Source of the DNA: Marinomonas piezotolerans
GTDB taxonomy: Bacteria; Pseudomonadota; Gammaproteobacteria; Pseudomonadales; Marinomonadaceae
Reading direction: 5' to 3'
NCBI RefSeq assembly: GCF_003362755.1
Contig: NZ_QKRA01000001.1
Coordinates: forward strand, 682,001 to 746,000
Length of the DNA stretch: 64,000 bases
Part shown: one piece after another, positions 8,294 to 16,829 of the stretch
Layout: every line of letters starts with the position of its first letter
How positions within the stretch are numbered: the stretch's first letter is position 1
Position numbers and translations under genes: made by a program
The notes under the pieces: model-generated
What the model was told of the DNA's origin: nothing
Databases searched by the model: none
Seen by the model: only the letters and a program-made list of their open reading frames with translations

Positions 8294-9460
8294 ATGTCTA
8301 TAGACGTTCATTCTTTTTACACACCTGATCAATTCAACCGCCTTAAAGCACTAGCGGATACCAAGGAAACCCCTTTCGTCGTCATCGACACCAAGATGAT
8401 TGATGACGCCTACTCTGAACTTAAGAAAGGCTTTCCAATTGCAGATATTTTTTATGCGATTAAAGCAAACCCTGCACCAGAAATATTAACGATGCTGCGA
8501 GATCGCGGCTCTAATTTTGACGTCGCGTCACGCTATGAATTAGATAAACTTTTTGCGATTGGTGATGTTAGCCCTGACCGTGTCAGCTATGGTAACACCA
8601 TTAAAAAAGCCGCAGACGTGCGCTATTTCTATGAGAAAGGTGTACGTATGTTCGCGACAGACTCTGAAGCAGACTTACGAAACATCGCTAAAGCTGCACC
8701 TGGCTCTCGTATATACGTACGTATATTAACTGAAGGGACGGTATCGGCTGATTGGCCTCTATCACGCAAGTTTGGTTGTCGCCCAGATATGGCGATGGAC
8801 CTACTCATTCTCGCAAAAGAATTAGGACTTGAGCCGTATGGAGTGTCGTTTCATGTAGGCTCTCAGCAACGTGATATTGGCGCATGGGATGCGGCAATTG
8901 CCAGCGTTCGTTTTATCTTCGAACGTCTAAAAAATGAAGATGGTATAGAGCTTCAAATGATCAATATGGGTGGTGGATTCCCTGCTAATTACATTAGCCG
9001 GACAAACGATTTGGCTACCTATGCTGAAGAGATTACCCGTTTTCTTGAAGAGGATTTTGGCGATAATATGCCGCGAATCATTCTAGAACCGGGGCGTTCT
9101 TTGATCTCTAACGCAGGCATTTTAGTGAGTGAAGTGGTGTTAATTTCCCGAAAATCACACACTGCTCTAAATCGCTGGGTTTACACTGATGTAGGAAAGT
9201 TCTCCGGGCTAATTGAAACATTAGATGAATCCATCAAGTACCCCATCCATGTTGAAAAAACTGGAGAGTTGGAAGAAGTTATTATCGCAGGTCCAACCTG
9301 TGACAGTGCTGATATCATGTACGAACACTACAAATACGGACTGCCACTCAACTTAGCTATCGGTGATCGCCTGTACTGGCTATCGACTGGTGCATATACA
9401 ACGACCTACAGTGCAGTAGAATTTAATGGTTTTCCTCCATTAGCTTCTTACTACATTTAA
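8294..9460 (+). CDS. Fold-III PLP ornithine/lysine-type decarboxylase
   Basis: A pyridoxal-phosphate enzyme of the alanine-racemase fold (ornithine/DAP/arginine decarboxylase group 2), 388 residues. The PLP lysine lies in YAIKANPAPE (about residues 56-65). HVGSQ, the phosphate-binding glycine run MGGGFPAN, EPGRSLISNAG and the catalytic cysteine in PTCDSADIM complete the active site. The size and the CDSAD motif fit eukaryote-like ornithine or lysine/ornithine decarboxylases that make putrescine or cadaverine, rather than DAP decarboxylase. An AGGAG ribosome binding site precedes the ATG. The gene is monocistronic, with a terminator immediately after it. Preference between ornithine and lysine cannot be read from the sequence. 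Confidence 0.9.
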   Translation: MSIDVHSFYTPDQFNRLKALADTKETPFVVIDTKMIDDAYSELKKGFPIADIFYAIKANPAPEILTMLRDRGSNFDVASRYELDKLFAIGDVSPDRVSYGNTIKKAADVRYFYEKGVRMFATDSEADLRNIAKAAPGSRIYVRILTEGTVSADWPLSRKFGCRPDMAMDLLILAKELGLEPYGVSFHVGSQQRDIGAWDAAIASVRFIFERLKNEDGIELQMINMGGGFPANYISRTNDLATYAEEITRFLEEDFGDNMPRIILEPGRSLISNAGILVSEVVLISRKSHTALNRWVYTDVGKFSGLIETLDESIKYPIHVEKTGELEEVIIAGPTCDSADIMYEHYKYGLPLNLAIGDRLYWLSTGAYTTTYSAVEFNGFPPLASYYI

Positions 9461-9478
9461 CACTCTGCAATTCAAAGA

Positions 9479-9506
9479 AAAGGGGCTCAGTCGCCCCTTT
9501 ATTTTT
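9479..9506 (+). terminator. Rho-independent terminator after the decarboxylase gene
   Basis: AAAGGGGC (9479-9486) pairs with GCCCCTTT (9493-9500) around a 6-base loop and is followed by ATTTTT. It lies 18 bases after the stop. Confidence 0.92.
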
Positions 9507-9544
9507 GATACGATGTGGAAACACATATCGCTGGAGTTATTACT

Positions 9545-10378
9545 GTGCCCCTTACTCTGTCTTCCCTTTCCATTTATCCCATTAAATCCACTCAACCTAT
9601 ACAATTATCAGAGTCTGAAGTACTTTTCAGCGGACTAAAGAATGACCGCCGTTTTATGCTTGTAGATCAGGCGGGTGCATTCGTAACTGGTCGGAGCCAT
9701 CCAAAGCTAACTCTCGTAGGTGTTACACAAACGAAGTATGGGTGGAGCGTGTCATCTGATTTCAACAAACCAGCACTAGAGCTTGTTGAACAAGACTTTT
9801 CAAACGAATATTTTAATGTAGACATATGGGAAAATACCGTATCCGCGCAAAGAACCCACTCTTCTGCGGATCAATGGTTTAGCGAGCTACTAGGTGAAGA
9901 CGTCACACTGGTTCATTTTGGCTCCGAGTCAACACGCGTAACAAGCCGACGACCAGAACATCCAGTCAAATTCGCTGATGGTTACCCTTTCCTTCTGACT
10001 ACACAATCTTCTCTGGATGAGCTCAACAAGTCGGCAGCTCATAGCATTGAAATGCAGCGCTTCCGTACTAATATCATGGTATCTGACTCAGCCCCCTTTG
10101 CAGAAGACACTTGGAAACTCATAAAAATTGGAGAAGTGGTTTTTGAAAATGTAAAACCTTGTGCTCGCTGCATTTTCACAACCTTAGACCCGAAGACAGC
10201 TCAAAGAAGCCCTAAGGGCGAACCGCTAAAATCGCTTGCTAAATTTAGACGACTAACAAAGGATGAAATAATATTTGGCGTTAATTTAATTGCGTTAAAC
10301 GAAGGTGTGATTCGGGTAGGAGATGAGGTTCATATCTTAGAATATCAAACACCTCCGCATTATGAGGATAGGCGCTAG
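9545..10378 (+). CDS. MOSC-domain protein (YcbX/mARC-like)
   Basis: A 277-residue protein with an N-terminal MOSC beta-barrel (YPIKSTQPIQL, about 9-20) and a C-terminal MOSC domain carrying the molybdenum-ligand cysteine region PCARCIFTTLDPKT. Relatives such as YcbX and mARC bind molybdenum cofactor and reduce N-hydroxylated compounds. The C-terminal ferredoxin domain found in YcbX is absent, so an external electron donor is needed. The longest frame starts at GTG 9515, but GTG 9545 has GGAG eight bases upstream and gives the usual N-terminus. The last codons lie inside a long perfect inverted repeat. It fits with the moa genes at 3-4 kb. Confidence 0.88.
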   Translation: MPLTLSSLSIYPIKSTQPIQLSESEVLFSGLKNDRRFMLVDQAGAFVTGRSHPKLTLVGVTQTKYGWSVSSDFNKPALELVEQDFSNEYFNVDIWENTVSAQRTHSSADQWFSELLGEDVTLVHFGSESTRVTSRRPEHPVKFADGYPFLLTTQSSLDELNKSAAHSIEMQRFRTNIMVSDSAPFAEDTWKLIKIGEVVFENVKPCARCIFTTLDPKTAQRSPKGEPLKSLAKFRRLTKDEIIFGVNLIALNEGVIRVGDEVHILEYQTPPHYEDRR

Positions 10379-10406
10379 CTGCCTGGATCCTCATAATGCG
10401 GAGGTG
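10350..10406. repeat. Perfect 20-bp inverted repeat between convergent genes
   Basis: Arms at 10350-10369 and 10387-10406 are exact inverted complements; an inner AGGC/GCCT pair (10370-10373 and 10381-10384) extends the stem to 24 bp around a 7-base loop. The left arm encodes the last residues of the MOSC protein, and the right arm lies just before the stop of the convergent small membrane protein gene. There is no T-tract. It may act as a bidirectional terminator or mRNA end protector. Confidence 0.85.
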
Positions 10407-10412
10407 AACTCA

Positions 10413-10706
10413 TCACTGAAAGCCTAACCGATGCTCCCCAGCAAGTTCTTTGGAGCGACGGTTCATTGCAGCCATCCAGAAACCAGAGGCGAGCCCAACG
10501 ACAACACTTACAGCGATGGCTGTCTGCCATGACATGTCAATTACACTCCATTGAAGCAACCACATCGCAGATCCCCAGATGAAAGAAAACTGTAACCCCT
10601 TGAACAATGCCTCAAAGAAGAAGGTCGCTGAAGATGGCATCCCTTTGGACTCAAATCGACCAAACAGACGCTCTAGTGGTGACGAGCTAAATTCGTTAAA
10701 CAACAT
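10413..10706 (-). CDS. Small membrane protein of unknown function (possibly DUF6404)
   Basis: A 97-residue protein with two hydrophobic helices (about residues 38-56 and 63-82) and a polar N-terminus. The FFFEALFKGLQFSFIWGSAMW stretch, with its WGxxMW, resembles small proteins I recall as DUF6404; this is tentative. The ATG at 10706 is preceded by GGAGAG at ideal spacing, so it was chosen over 10718. It stands alone and converges on the MOSC gene. Function unknown. Confidence 0.6.
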   Translation of the reverse strand: MLFNEFSSSPLERLFGRFESKGMPSSATFFFEALFKGLQFSFIWGSAMWLLQWSVIDMSWQTAIAVSVVVGLASGFWMAAMNRRSKELAGEHRLGFQ

Positions 10707-10969
10707 AACTCTCTCCAAATAATTAATGTTGGGATAACATTAATACGGTAGCGAACTGTAGCCAATAGCAGCTCACCTGCTTCCTCGGGGTTACCTAGTT
10801 CATTGCTATATTTGGAAAAACATGCAAATTGTGACAGTAATATTGTCTTAGTTATGAAAAATTACCGAAAATTGCAAAAATTGTTACTCAAGTATACGAA
10901 TCTCTTTATTTTGTATGTGGTGAACAAACACCTTAAGACATATGCTTTAGCAAAAGGGAGGGATCTGTC

Positions 10970-11467
10970 ATGAATACAGTTAATATTTCACACTGCCCTT
11001 ACAATCTGGAAACAGATATGCTAAAGACAGGCTCGATATTTGGTGCGCTTAGCTCGTCCGCCATAGAGTTCTTATTGAAAGAAGGCGAGCTAATTCACTT
11101 TGATGCCGATGAAAAAATTTTCTCGGATAACGACAAAGGAGATAGTTTCTACGTTGTGATAGAGGGGGAAGCGAGCTACTTCAAAGAATACGCAGCTCAC
11201 TCTAATTTAATCCGACGTGTAAAATTTGGCGAGGCTCTAGGCTATGTCACCATGATATCGCTTGGACCAAGGCAAGGTTATGCTGTGGCCTGCACCGACG
11301 CTCTGTTGCTAAAAATTGATTGCCATGTCTTTGGCAGGCTACACGAACACTACGCATTCGATTTCGGCATCTTAATACTTAACCTGTCCCGCGACATGGC
11401 GCGCAATATCACAAAACTCAGCGACACATTGACGCAAGCCAATGTCGATGTAAATTTGACGAGTTAG
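10970..11467 (+). CDS. Stand-alone cyclic-nucleotide-binding-domain protein
   Basis: A 165-residue protein formed almost entirely by one CRP/FNR-type cyclic-nucleotide-binding beta-roll (about 22-145). The glycine turn [19 protein letters not shown] and the KFGEALGY turn match the fold, but the phosphate-binding segment (RxA-type) is degenerate: [11 protein letters not shown]. No helix-turn-helix or other output domain follows. It may be a cyclic-nucleotide sensor acting through protein contacts, or a ligand-free scaffold. A GGGAGG ribosome binding site precedes the ATG. It overlaps the convergent RidA gene by 4 bases at the stops. Confidence 0.75.
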   Translation: MNTVNISHCPYNLETDMLKTGSIFGALSSSAIEFLLKEGELIHFDADEKIFSDNDKGDSFYVVIEGEASYFKEYAAHSNLIRRVKFGEALGYVTMISLGPRQGYAVACTDALLLKIDCHVFGRLHEHYAFDFGILILNLSRDMARNITKLSDTLTQANVDVNLTS

Positions 11468-11817
11468 GCTTCCGCTGCAACGACGGATATTTCGACCAAT
11501 AATTCCGGGCGAGCTAGTCGTGCCTCAACGCAAGCTCGAGCCGGAGCATAACCATCAGGAACCCAAGCATCCCACACAGCATTCATTGATGAAAAGTCTT
11601 TCATATCCCTGAGGTAGATCGTAGCGGACAACATATGCTGCCTATCTGACCCAGCTTGTTTAAGCAACGCATCCACTTTATCCAGCATCGTCTGCGTTTG
11701 CTCAGAAATATCAGCTGATGCATCCGCAGCCACTTGACCACACAAATAAACACAGCCGTTATGTTTAACGATTCGACTCATACGCTGACCAACTTCTAAG
11801 CGCTCTATTCCAGACAC
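11464..11817 (-). CDS. RidA-family enamine/imine deaminase (YoaB-like)
   Basis: A 117-residue protein of the RidA/YjgF/YoaB family, which hydrolyses reactive enamine and imine intermediates released by PLP enzymes. The N-terminal [19 protein letters not shown] and the C-terminal [21 protein letters not shown] segments, including the arginine that binds the carboxylate, are typical of the YoaB branch. The GTG at 11817 has GAGGG upstream and gives the family length; the longer frame from 11859 adds an unlikely tail. Several PLP enzymes are encoded in this window, but none is adjacent. Confidence 0.85.
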   Translation of the reverse strand: MSGIERLEVGQRMSRIVKHNGCVYLCGQVAADASADISEQTQTMLDKVDALLKQAGSDRQHMLSATIYLRDMKDFSSMNAVWDAWVPDGYAPARACVEARLARPELLVEISVVAAEA

Positions 11818-11907
11818 ACCAAAACCCTCGTTTAGTTTAAAACACCATAATAACAACACATAAGCAAAATATTCATCTTATATATTTATGCCAATCAGCA
11901 CTATAAA

Positions 11908-12516
11908 CTAATATTCAAGGCCTTTTTGGGCTTTTATTCCTCGTTTAAACGCATGCTTAATATCTTTAATTTCACTCACTGTATCAGCCAACTCAACTAG
12001 CTCATCAGGAGCACCGCGACCCGTAACAACCAAATGTTGCATTACTGGCCGCGACAAAAGTGTCTCTAAGACCTCATCCGCATCCAGATAGTCATAATGC
12101 AGTAGATACGTAAGCTCATCCAAAACAACTAAGTCGTAGCTAGAATCTTGCAGCAATGTCTTGGCATGTGCCCATGTATTTTGAGAGCTTACAATGTCTT
12201 TATCCCGATTTTGTGACTCCCAAGTAAAGCCTGTATCCATAATGAACCAATCGACATTAGGGTGGGATTTAAAGAAATCGATTTCCCCAGTGGCCCAATC
12301 GCCCTTTAAAAATTGAACGACTCCCACTTTCATATTATGGCCCAACGCTCTCGCAACCATACCTAGTGCAGAGCTCGATTTACCTTTGCCATTGCCAGTT
12401 AAGAGAACAAATGTCCCTTTTTCTTCCTGAGCTTTAGCAATTCGTTTATCAACATGCTGCTTGATCGCCTTCATACGAGCCGCATGCTTCTCGGCATCAT
12501 GGATTGCTTTTGCCAT
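11908..12516 (-). CDS. cobO: Cob(I)alamin / cob(I)yrinic acid adenosyltransferase
   Basis: A CobA/CobO/BtuR-type enzyme that transfers the adenosyl group of ATP to reduced cobalamin to make adenosylcobalamin. The 202-residue length and the P-loop GNGKGKSSSALG (about 42-53) are diagnostic; VGVVQFLKGDW and the LDELTYLLHYDYL Walker-B-like stretch follow. It is the last gene of a minus-strand run metH - SRPBCC - cobO, with gaps of only 2-3 bases, which links it to B12-dependent methionine synthesis. MetH uses methylcobalamin, so the pairing probably reflects general cobalamin handling. Confidence 0.93.
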   Translation of the reverse strand: MAKAIHDAEKHAARMKAIKQHVDKRIAKAQEEKGTFVLLTGNGKGKSSSALGMVARALGHNMKVGVVQFLKGDWATGEIDFFKSHPNVDWFIMDTGFTWESQNRDKDIVSSQNTWAHAKTLLQDSSYDLVVLDELTYLLHYDYLDADEVLETLLSRPVMQHLVVTGRGAPDELVELADTVSEIKDIKHAFKRGIKAQKGLEY

Positions 12517-12518
12517 CG

Positions 12519-12956
12519 TTACATCCTTTCTAATGTATTTTTTAAACTTTCAACCCACAGCTCAACAATCACTGCCATGATGGGTTGCTTAATACGCCAT
12601 GCACTGGCGAGAAATGGCCCTTTTAGCCCATATGTTATTATCACATTTGTAGAATAAGCATCAATAGGAACTAACGAGAAGTGCCAATCCTCGGTGTGCA
12701 ATAAACAAAAATGACGGAACTGACTTTGCAAATGCATCCTAGAAGGTGGAGATGCTTCAACCACGTTTGCAGATACTAAACATGGTCCACGAATAGAGCG
12801 CAGTTGAAAATTAAGATGTGAACCTGTTAGAAAACCGATCGAAGCATCCAAATGGCTAACGGCATAGTTCCAATCAGCCTGATTCGGAGAAGTCAGCATG
12901 TCCCAAATCACACGATTTGGGACATGTATTAGGTTGGAATGACTACATGAAAACAC
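12519..12956 (-). CDS. SRPBCC-family (START-like) ligand-binding protein
   Basis: A 145-residue protein with the shape of a polyketide-cyclase/START-like fold: an opening strand followed by a helix with a DW element (IWDMLTSPNQADWNYAV), a series of beta strands, and a long C-terminal helix. Such proteins bind hydrophobic ligands or act as chaperones. No ligand or catalytic residue can be assigned. It sits between metH (3-base gap) and cobO (2-base gap) in one operon. The frame opens with GTG just after the metH stop, and its ribosome binding site is weak. Confidence 0.7.
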   Translation of the reverse strand: MFSCSHSNLIHVPNRVIWDMLTSPNQADWNYAVSHLDASIGFLTGSHLNFQLRSIRGPCLVSANVVEASPPSRMHLQSQFRHFCLLHTEDWHFSLVPIDAYSTNVIITYGLKGPFLASAWRIKQPIMAVIVELWVESLKNTLERM

Positions 12957-12959
12957 GAG

Positions 12960-15900
12960 CTAAATGCGATCATCTTCAGGATCATAACCTAAGTTCGGTG
13001 CTAACCAACGCTCAGCATCATCCTTACTCATATTTTTACGTTCTGCATAGCTTTCTACTTGGTCTGGCCCTATTTTGCCCACACCAAAATAGTTACTTTC
13101 TTCATTACCAAAATACCACCCACTTACTGCAGCAGTCGGTAGCATGGCGTAACTCTCGGTAATGTTCATTCCGGTATTGCCTCGTACATCAAGCAGATCC
13201 CAGAGCTTATCTTTTTCAGTATGATCTGGGCATGCAGGGTAACCCGGCGCAGGACGAATCCCTTTGTAACGCTCTTTGATTAACTCTTCATTACTGAGGT
13301 CTTCTTCGGCTGCGTAACCCCAAATCTCTTTACGTACTAATTCATGCAAATATTCTGCAGTTGCCTCCGCCAATCGGTCGGCAACGGCTTTAATCATAAT
13401 AGAGTTGTAGTCATCATGATCCGCTTCAAAGCGCTCAACAATTGAATCAATACCGAATCCAGCAGCACATGCAAATGCACCAATATAGTCTTTACCTTCT
13501 TCTATCGGGGCAACAAAGTCTGACAAACATTGGTTATACTTACCCGGTGCAGATAACTCATTTTGGTTTCGCAAGAAGTTCAGACGCATCAATTCTTCAT
13601 TGCGTTCTTCATTACGATAGATAACCACATCATCGTGATCTATTTGGTTCGCAGGGAACAAACCAATGACTGCTTTTGCATCTAACCAACTTTCCGAAAT
13701 GACTGTCGCCAACATTTCTTTCGCATCTGCGAATAAGCGAGTAGCTTCTTCACCAACAACGTCATCGGTCAAAATTCTTGGATAAGCACCTGCAAGCTCC
13801 CATGTTTGGAAGAATGGCGTCCAATCTATATAATTTTGCACCACATTAAAATCAATATCAGCGGTGTCAAACACAGTAATACCGAGTTTATTCGGTGTCT
13901 TGATATGACCGAAATCAATTGGAGTTTTGTTCATACGCGCTTTATCTAAAGAAACTCTGCGGCCTGCACTAGCGCGATCTTTATAGCGCTTACGGGTTTT
14001 TTCGTAATCATCTTTCACTTCCGCGATAAATTTAGCGCGGCGTTCAGCATCTTTACTTAATAAAGCACTCGCAACACCAACACTACGAGAAGCGTTGGTA
14101 ACATGAACAACTTGGTTGTTCTTGTAGTTTTGCTCTATTTTAACAGCAGTATGCGCTTTGGAAGTCGTAGCACCACCGATCATTACGGGTAGCTCAAAGC
14201 CTTGGCGTTGCATTTCTTTAGCGACATGCACCATTTCATCAAGTGACGGAGTGATTAAGCCAGACAACCCTATGATATCGGCACCTTCTTCTTTTGCAGT
14301 ACGCAAAATTTTCTCTGACGATACCATCACACCCAAATCAATGACTTCGAAGTTATTACACTGGAGCACAACACCTACAATATTCTTGCCAATGTCGTGA
14401 ACATCTCCCTTCACTGTTGCCATCACGACTTTGCCGGCGCTGGAAGACGCTGTTGATTTATTACGCAGCTTCTCTTCTTCAATAAATGGCATCAAATAAG
14501 CCACTGCTTTTTTCATGACGCGTGCAGATTTTACAACTTGCGGTAGGAACATTTTCCCAGAACCAAACAGATCACCAACTACGCCCATACCATCCATCAA
14601 AGGACCTTCTATCACCTCTAAAGGCTTTGACGCTTGTAAACGCGCTTCTTCAGTATCTTCTTCGATAAATTCGGTGATACCTTTAACCAATGCATGAGTT
14701 AAACGTTCACCGACTGGTAAGTTACGCCATTCTTGTGTCTCTTTCTCCGCTACTTCACCAGTCCCAGCGTAATCTCCTGCAATCGCCAGCAAGTTATCTG
14801 TTGCTTCTGGTGTGCGATTAAGTACCGCATCTTCGACGGCATCGCGTAATGCTTGAGGAATATCTTCATAAACAGCCAGTTGTCCAGCATTAACAATCCC
14901 CATCGTCATACCGTTCTTTATCGCATGGTACAAGAACACTGCATGAATAGCCTCGCGTACAGGATTGTTACCACGAAACGAGAAAGATACGTTGGACACA
15001 CCACCAGAAATTTTCGCGTAAGGTAACTCTCGTTTGATGTCCGCCGTCGCTTCTATGAAATCCAGGGCATAGCGATTGTGCTCTTCTATACCCGTCGCAA
15101 TGGCAAAGATGTTTGGATCAAAAATAATGTCTTCAGGTGGGAAACCGACTTTATTCACTAAAACGTCATAAGAACGACGGCATATTTCAATCTTTCGCTC
15201 ACGGGTATCTGCTTGCCCATCTTCATCAAACGCCATGACAATCACGGCCGCGCCGTATTTCATCAAAGCCTTAGCTTGCGATACAAACTTGTCTTCACCC
15301 TCTTTCAAGCTAATAGAGTTAACAACTCCTTTGCCCTGAATCAGCTTGAGGCCTGCTTCAAGGATCTCCCACTTAGAGGAGTCAAGCATAATCGGAACAC
15401 GTGAGATATCGGGCTCGGAGGCAATCAGCTTCAAAAACCGCTCCATTGCACCTTGCGAGTCCAACATGCCCTCATCCATGTTGATATCAATAACCTGCGC
15501 CCCATTCTCGACTTGCTGACGAGCAACATCGAGGGCCGTATCGAAATCACCTTCCTTAATAAGGCGCTTGAACATTGCCGAACCAGTAACGTTAGTACGT
15601 TCACCTACGTTCACAAATAGGCTACCGTCGCTTATGTTAAATGGCTCTAATCCTGACAACCGACACTCTTTTGCAATGTCAGGTATGTCACGTGGACGCA
15701 TCCCTAGAAATGCATCGGCAAACGCCTTAATGTGAGCAGGCTCCGTACCACAGCATCCACCAATAATATTCAGAAAGCCTGAATCCGCCCATGATTGAAT
15801 CTCTTCTAGCATCTCTTCTGGCGTTTCATCATATTCACCAAAAGCATTCGGTAAACCTGCATTTGGGTGCGCCGATACATGGGTGTCAGCAATACGCGAT

Positions 15901-16688
15901 AGCTCTTCAACGTATTGCCGTAAGTCCTTAGGACCCAATGCGCAATTTAGCCCAACGGAAATTGGCTTAGCATGGGCAATTGAATTCCAAAAAGCTTCCG
16001 TCGTCTGACCAGATAGAGTACGACCCGAAGCATCTGTAATGGTACCGGAAATCATTATTGGATAGCGTACTTTGTGAGTTTCAAAGTATTGAAGTGCCGC
16101 GAATATAGCGGCTTTAGCATTCAAGGTGTCAAATATAGTTTCGATCAGTAATAGATCGACACCACCTTTGACCAAACCATCAATAGACGTAGTATACGCT
16201 TCGACGAGTTCATCAAAGGTGACGTTGCGATAGCCTGGGTCATTTACGTCTGGAGAAATAGAGCAGGTGCGACTTGTTGGGCCAACAGCACCAGCAACAA
16301 AACGAGGTTTGTCTGGGTTTTTAGCGGTAAACTCATCAGCAGCTTGTTTAGCTAATTGAGCCGACTGGTAATTAATGTCATAACTCAACTCTTCCATGTG
16401 GTAATCCAGCATGGAAATATAGTTCGCATTGAAAGTATTGGTTTCGATGATGTCCGCACCTGCTTCTAAGTAAGCTAGGTGAATTGCTTTAATGATCTTG
16501 GGTTGAGTCAAGGAAAGCAGGTCGTTATTACCTTTCAACTCGCTTTTCCAGTCACTAAAGCGTTCGCCGCGATAATCCTCCTCTTCCAGTTTATAACTCT
16601 GGATCATGGTACCCATACCACCATCCAAAATCAGGATACTATCTTTTAGACGTTGTTCTATGACTTCAAACGAGCTGGACTTATCCAC
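12960..16688 (-). CDS. metH: Cobalamin-dependent methionine synthase
   Basis: MetH transfers the methyl group of 5-methyltetrahydrofolate to homocysteine through bound cobalamin. All four modules are present in 1,242 residues. The homocysteine domain (about 1-330) has zinc cysteines in GLNCALG and GGCCGT. The pterin domain (about 355-620) has [11 protein letters not shown]. The cobalamin domain (about 645-890) has the cobalt ligand histidine in [10 protein letters not shown]. The reactivation domain (about 900-1240) has [15 protein letters not shown] 16688 follows GAGG at 8-base spacing and was preferred to TTG 16706. No cobalamin riboswitch or clear MetR site is visible upstream. It heads the metH - SRPBCC - cobO operon. 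Confidence 0.98.
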   Translation of the reverse strand: MDKSSSFEVIEQRLKDSILILDGGMGTMIQSYKLEEEDYRGERFSDWKSELKGNNDLLSLTQPKIIKAIHLAYLEAGADIIETNTFNANYISMLDYHMEELSYDINYQSAQLAKQAADEFTAKNPDKPRFVAGAVGPTSRTCSISPDVNDPGYRNVTFDELVEAYTTSIDGLVKGGVDLLLIETIFDTLNAKAAIFAALQYFETHKVRYPIMISGTITDASGRTLSGQTTEAFWNSIAHAKPISVGLNCALGPKDLRQYVEELSRIADTHVSAHPNAGLPNAFGEYDETPEEMLEEIQSWADSGFLNIIGGCCGTEPAHIKAFADAFLGMRPRDIPDIAKECRLSGLEPFNISDGSLFVNVGERTNVTGSAMFKRLIKEGDFDTALDVARQQVENGAQVIDINMDEGMLDSQGAMERFLKLIASEPDISRVPIMLDSSKWEILEAGLKLIQGKGVVNSISLKEGEDKFVSQAKALMKYGAAVIVMAFDEDGQADTRERKIEICRRSYDVLVNKVGFPPEDIIFDPNIFAIATGIEEHNRYALDFIEATADIKRELPYAKISGGVSNVSFSFRGNNPVREAIHAVFLYHAIKNGMTMGIVNAGQLAVYEDIPQALRDAVEDAVLNRTPEATDNLLAIAGDYAGTGEVAEKETQEWRNLPVGERLTHALVKGITEFIEEDTEEARLQASKPLEVIEGPLMDGMGVVGDLFGSGKMFLPQVVKSARVMKKAVAYLMPFIEEEKLRNKSTASSSAGKVVMATVKGDVHDIGKNIVGVVLQCNNFEVIDLGVMVSSEKILRTAKEEGADIIGLSGLITPSLDEMVHVAKEMQRQGFELPVMIGGATTSKAHTAVKIEQNYKNNQVVHVTNASRSVGVASALLSKDAERRAKFIAEVKDDYEKTRKRYKDRASAGRRVSLDKARMNKTPIDFGHIKTPNKLGITVFDTADIDFNVVQNYIDWTPFFQTWELAGAYPRILTDDVVGEEATRLFADAKEMLATVISESWLDAKAVIGLFPANQIDHDDVVIYRNEERNEELMRLNFLRNQNELSAPGKYNQCLSDFVAPIEEGKDYIGAFACAAGFGIDSIVERFEADHDDYNSIMIKAVADRLAEATAEYLHELVRKEIWGYAAEEDLSNEELIKERYKGIRPAPGYPACPDHTEKDKLWDLLDVRGNTGMNITESYAMLPTAAVSGWYFGNEESNYFGVGKIGPDQVESYAERKNMSKDDAERWLAPNLGYDPEDDRI

Positions 16689-16829
16689 GATTACTACCTC
16701 ATACAATACAATGCGAGGCTACTATACCAAACCCTATCAACAAGTAGTTGAATTTTAATAATACCAAAATGAATGTTTGTCCACACGGTGCCCCGATAGA
16801 GACAGCCTACTCGCTTTGATTTGAAATAG

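Noticed and set aside
16689-16829. A possible cobalamin riboswitch upstream of metH
   Set aside because: The gap is too short and lacks a B12 box or the conserved stems.
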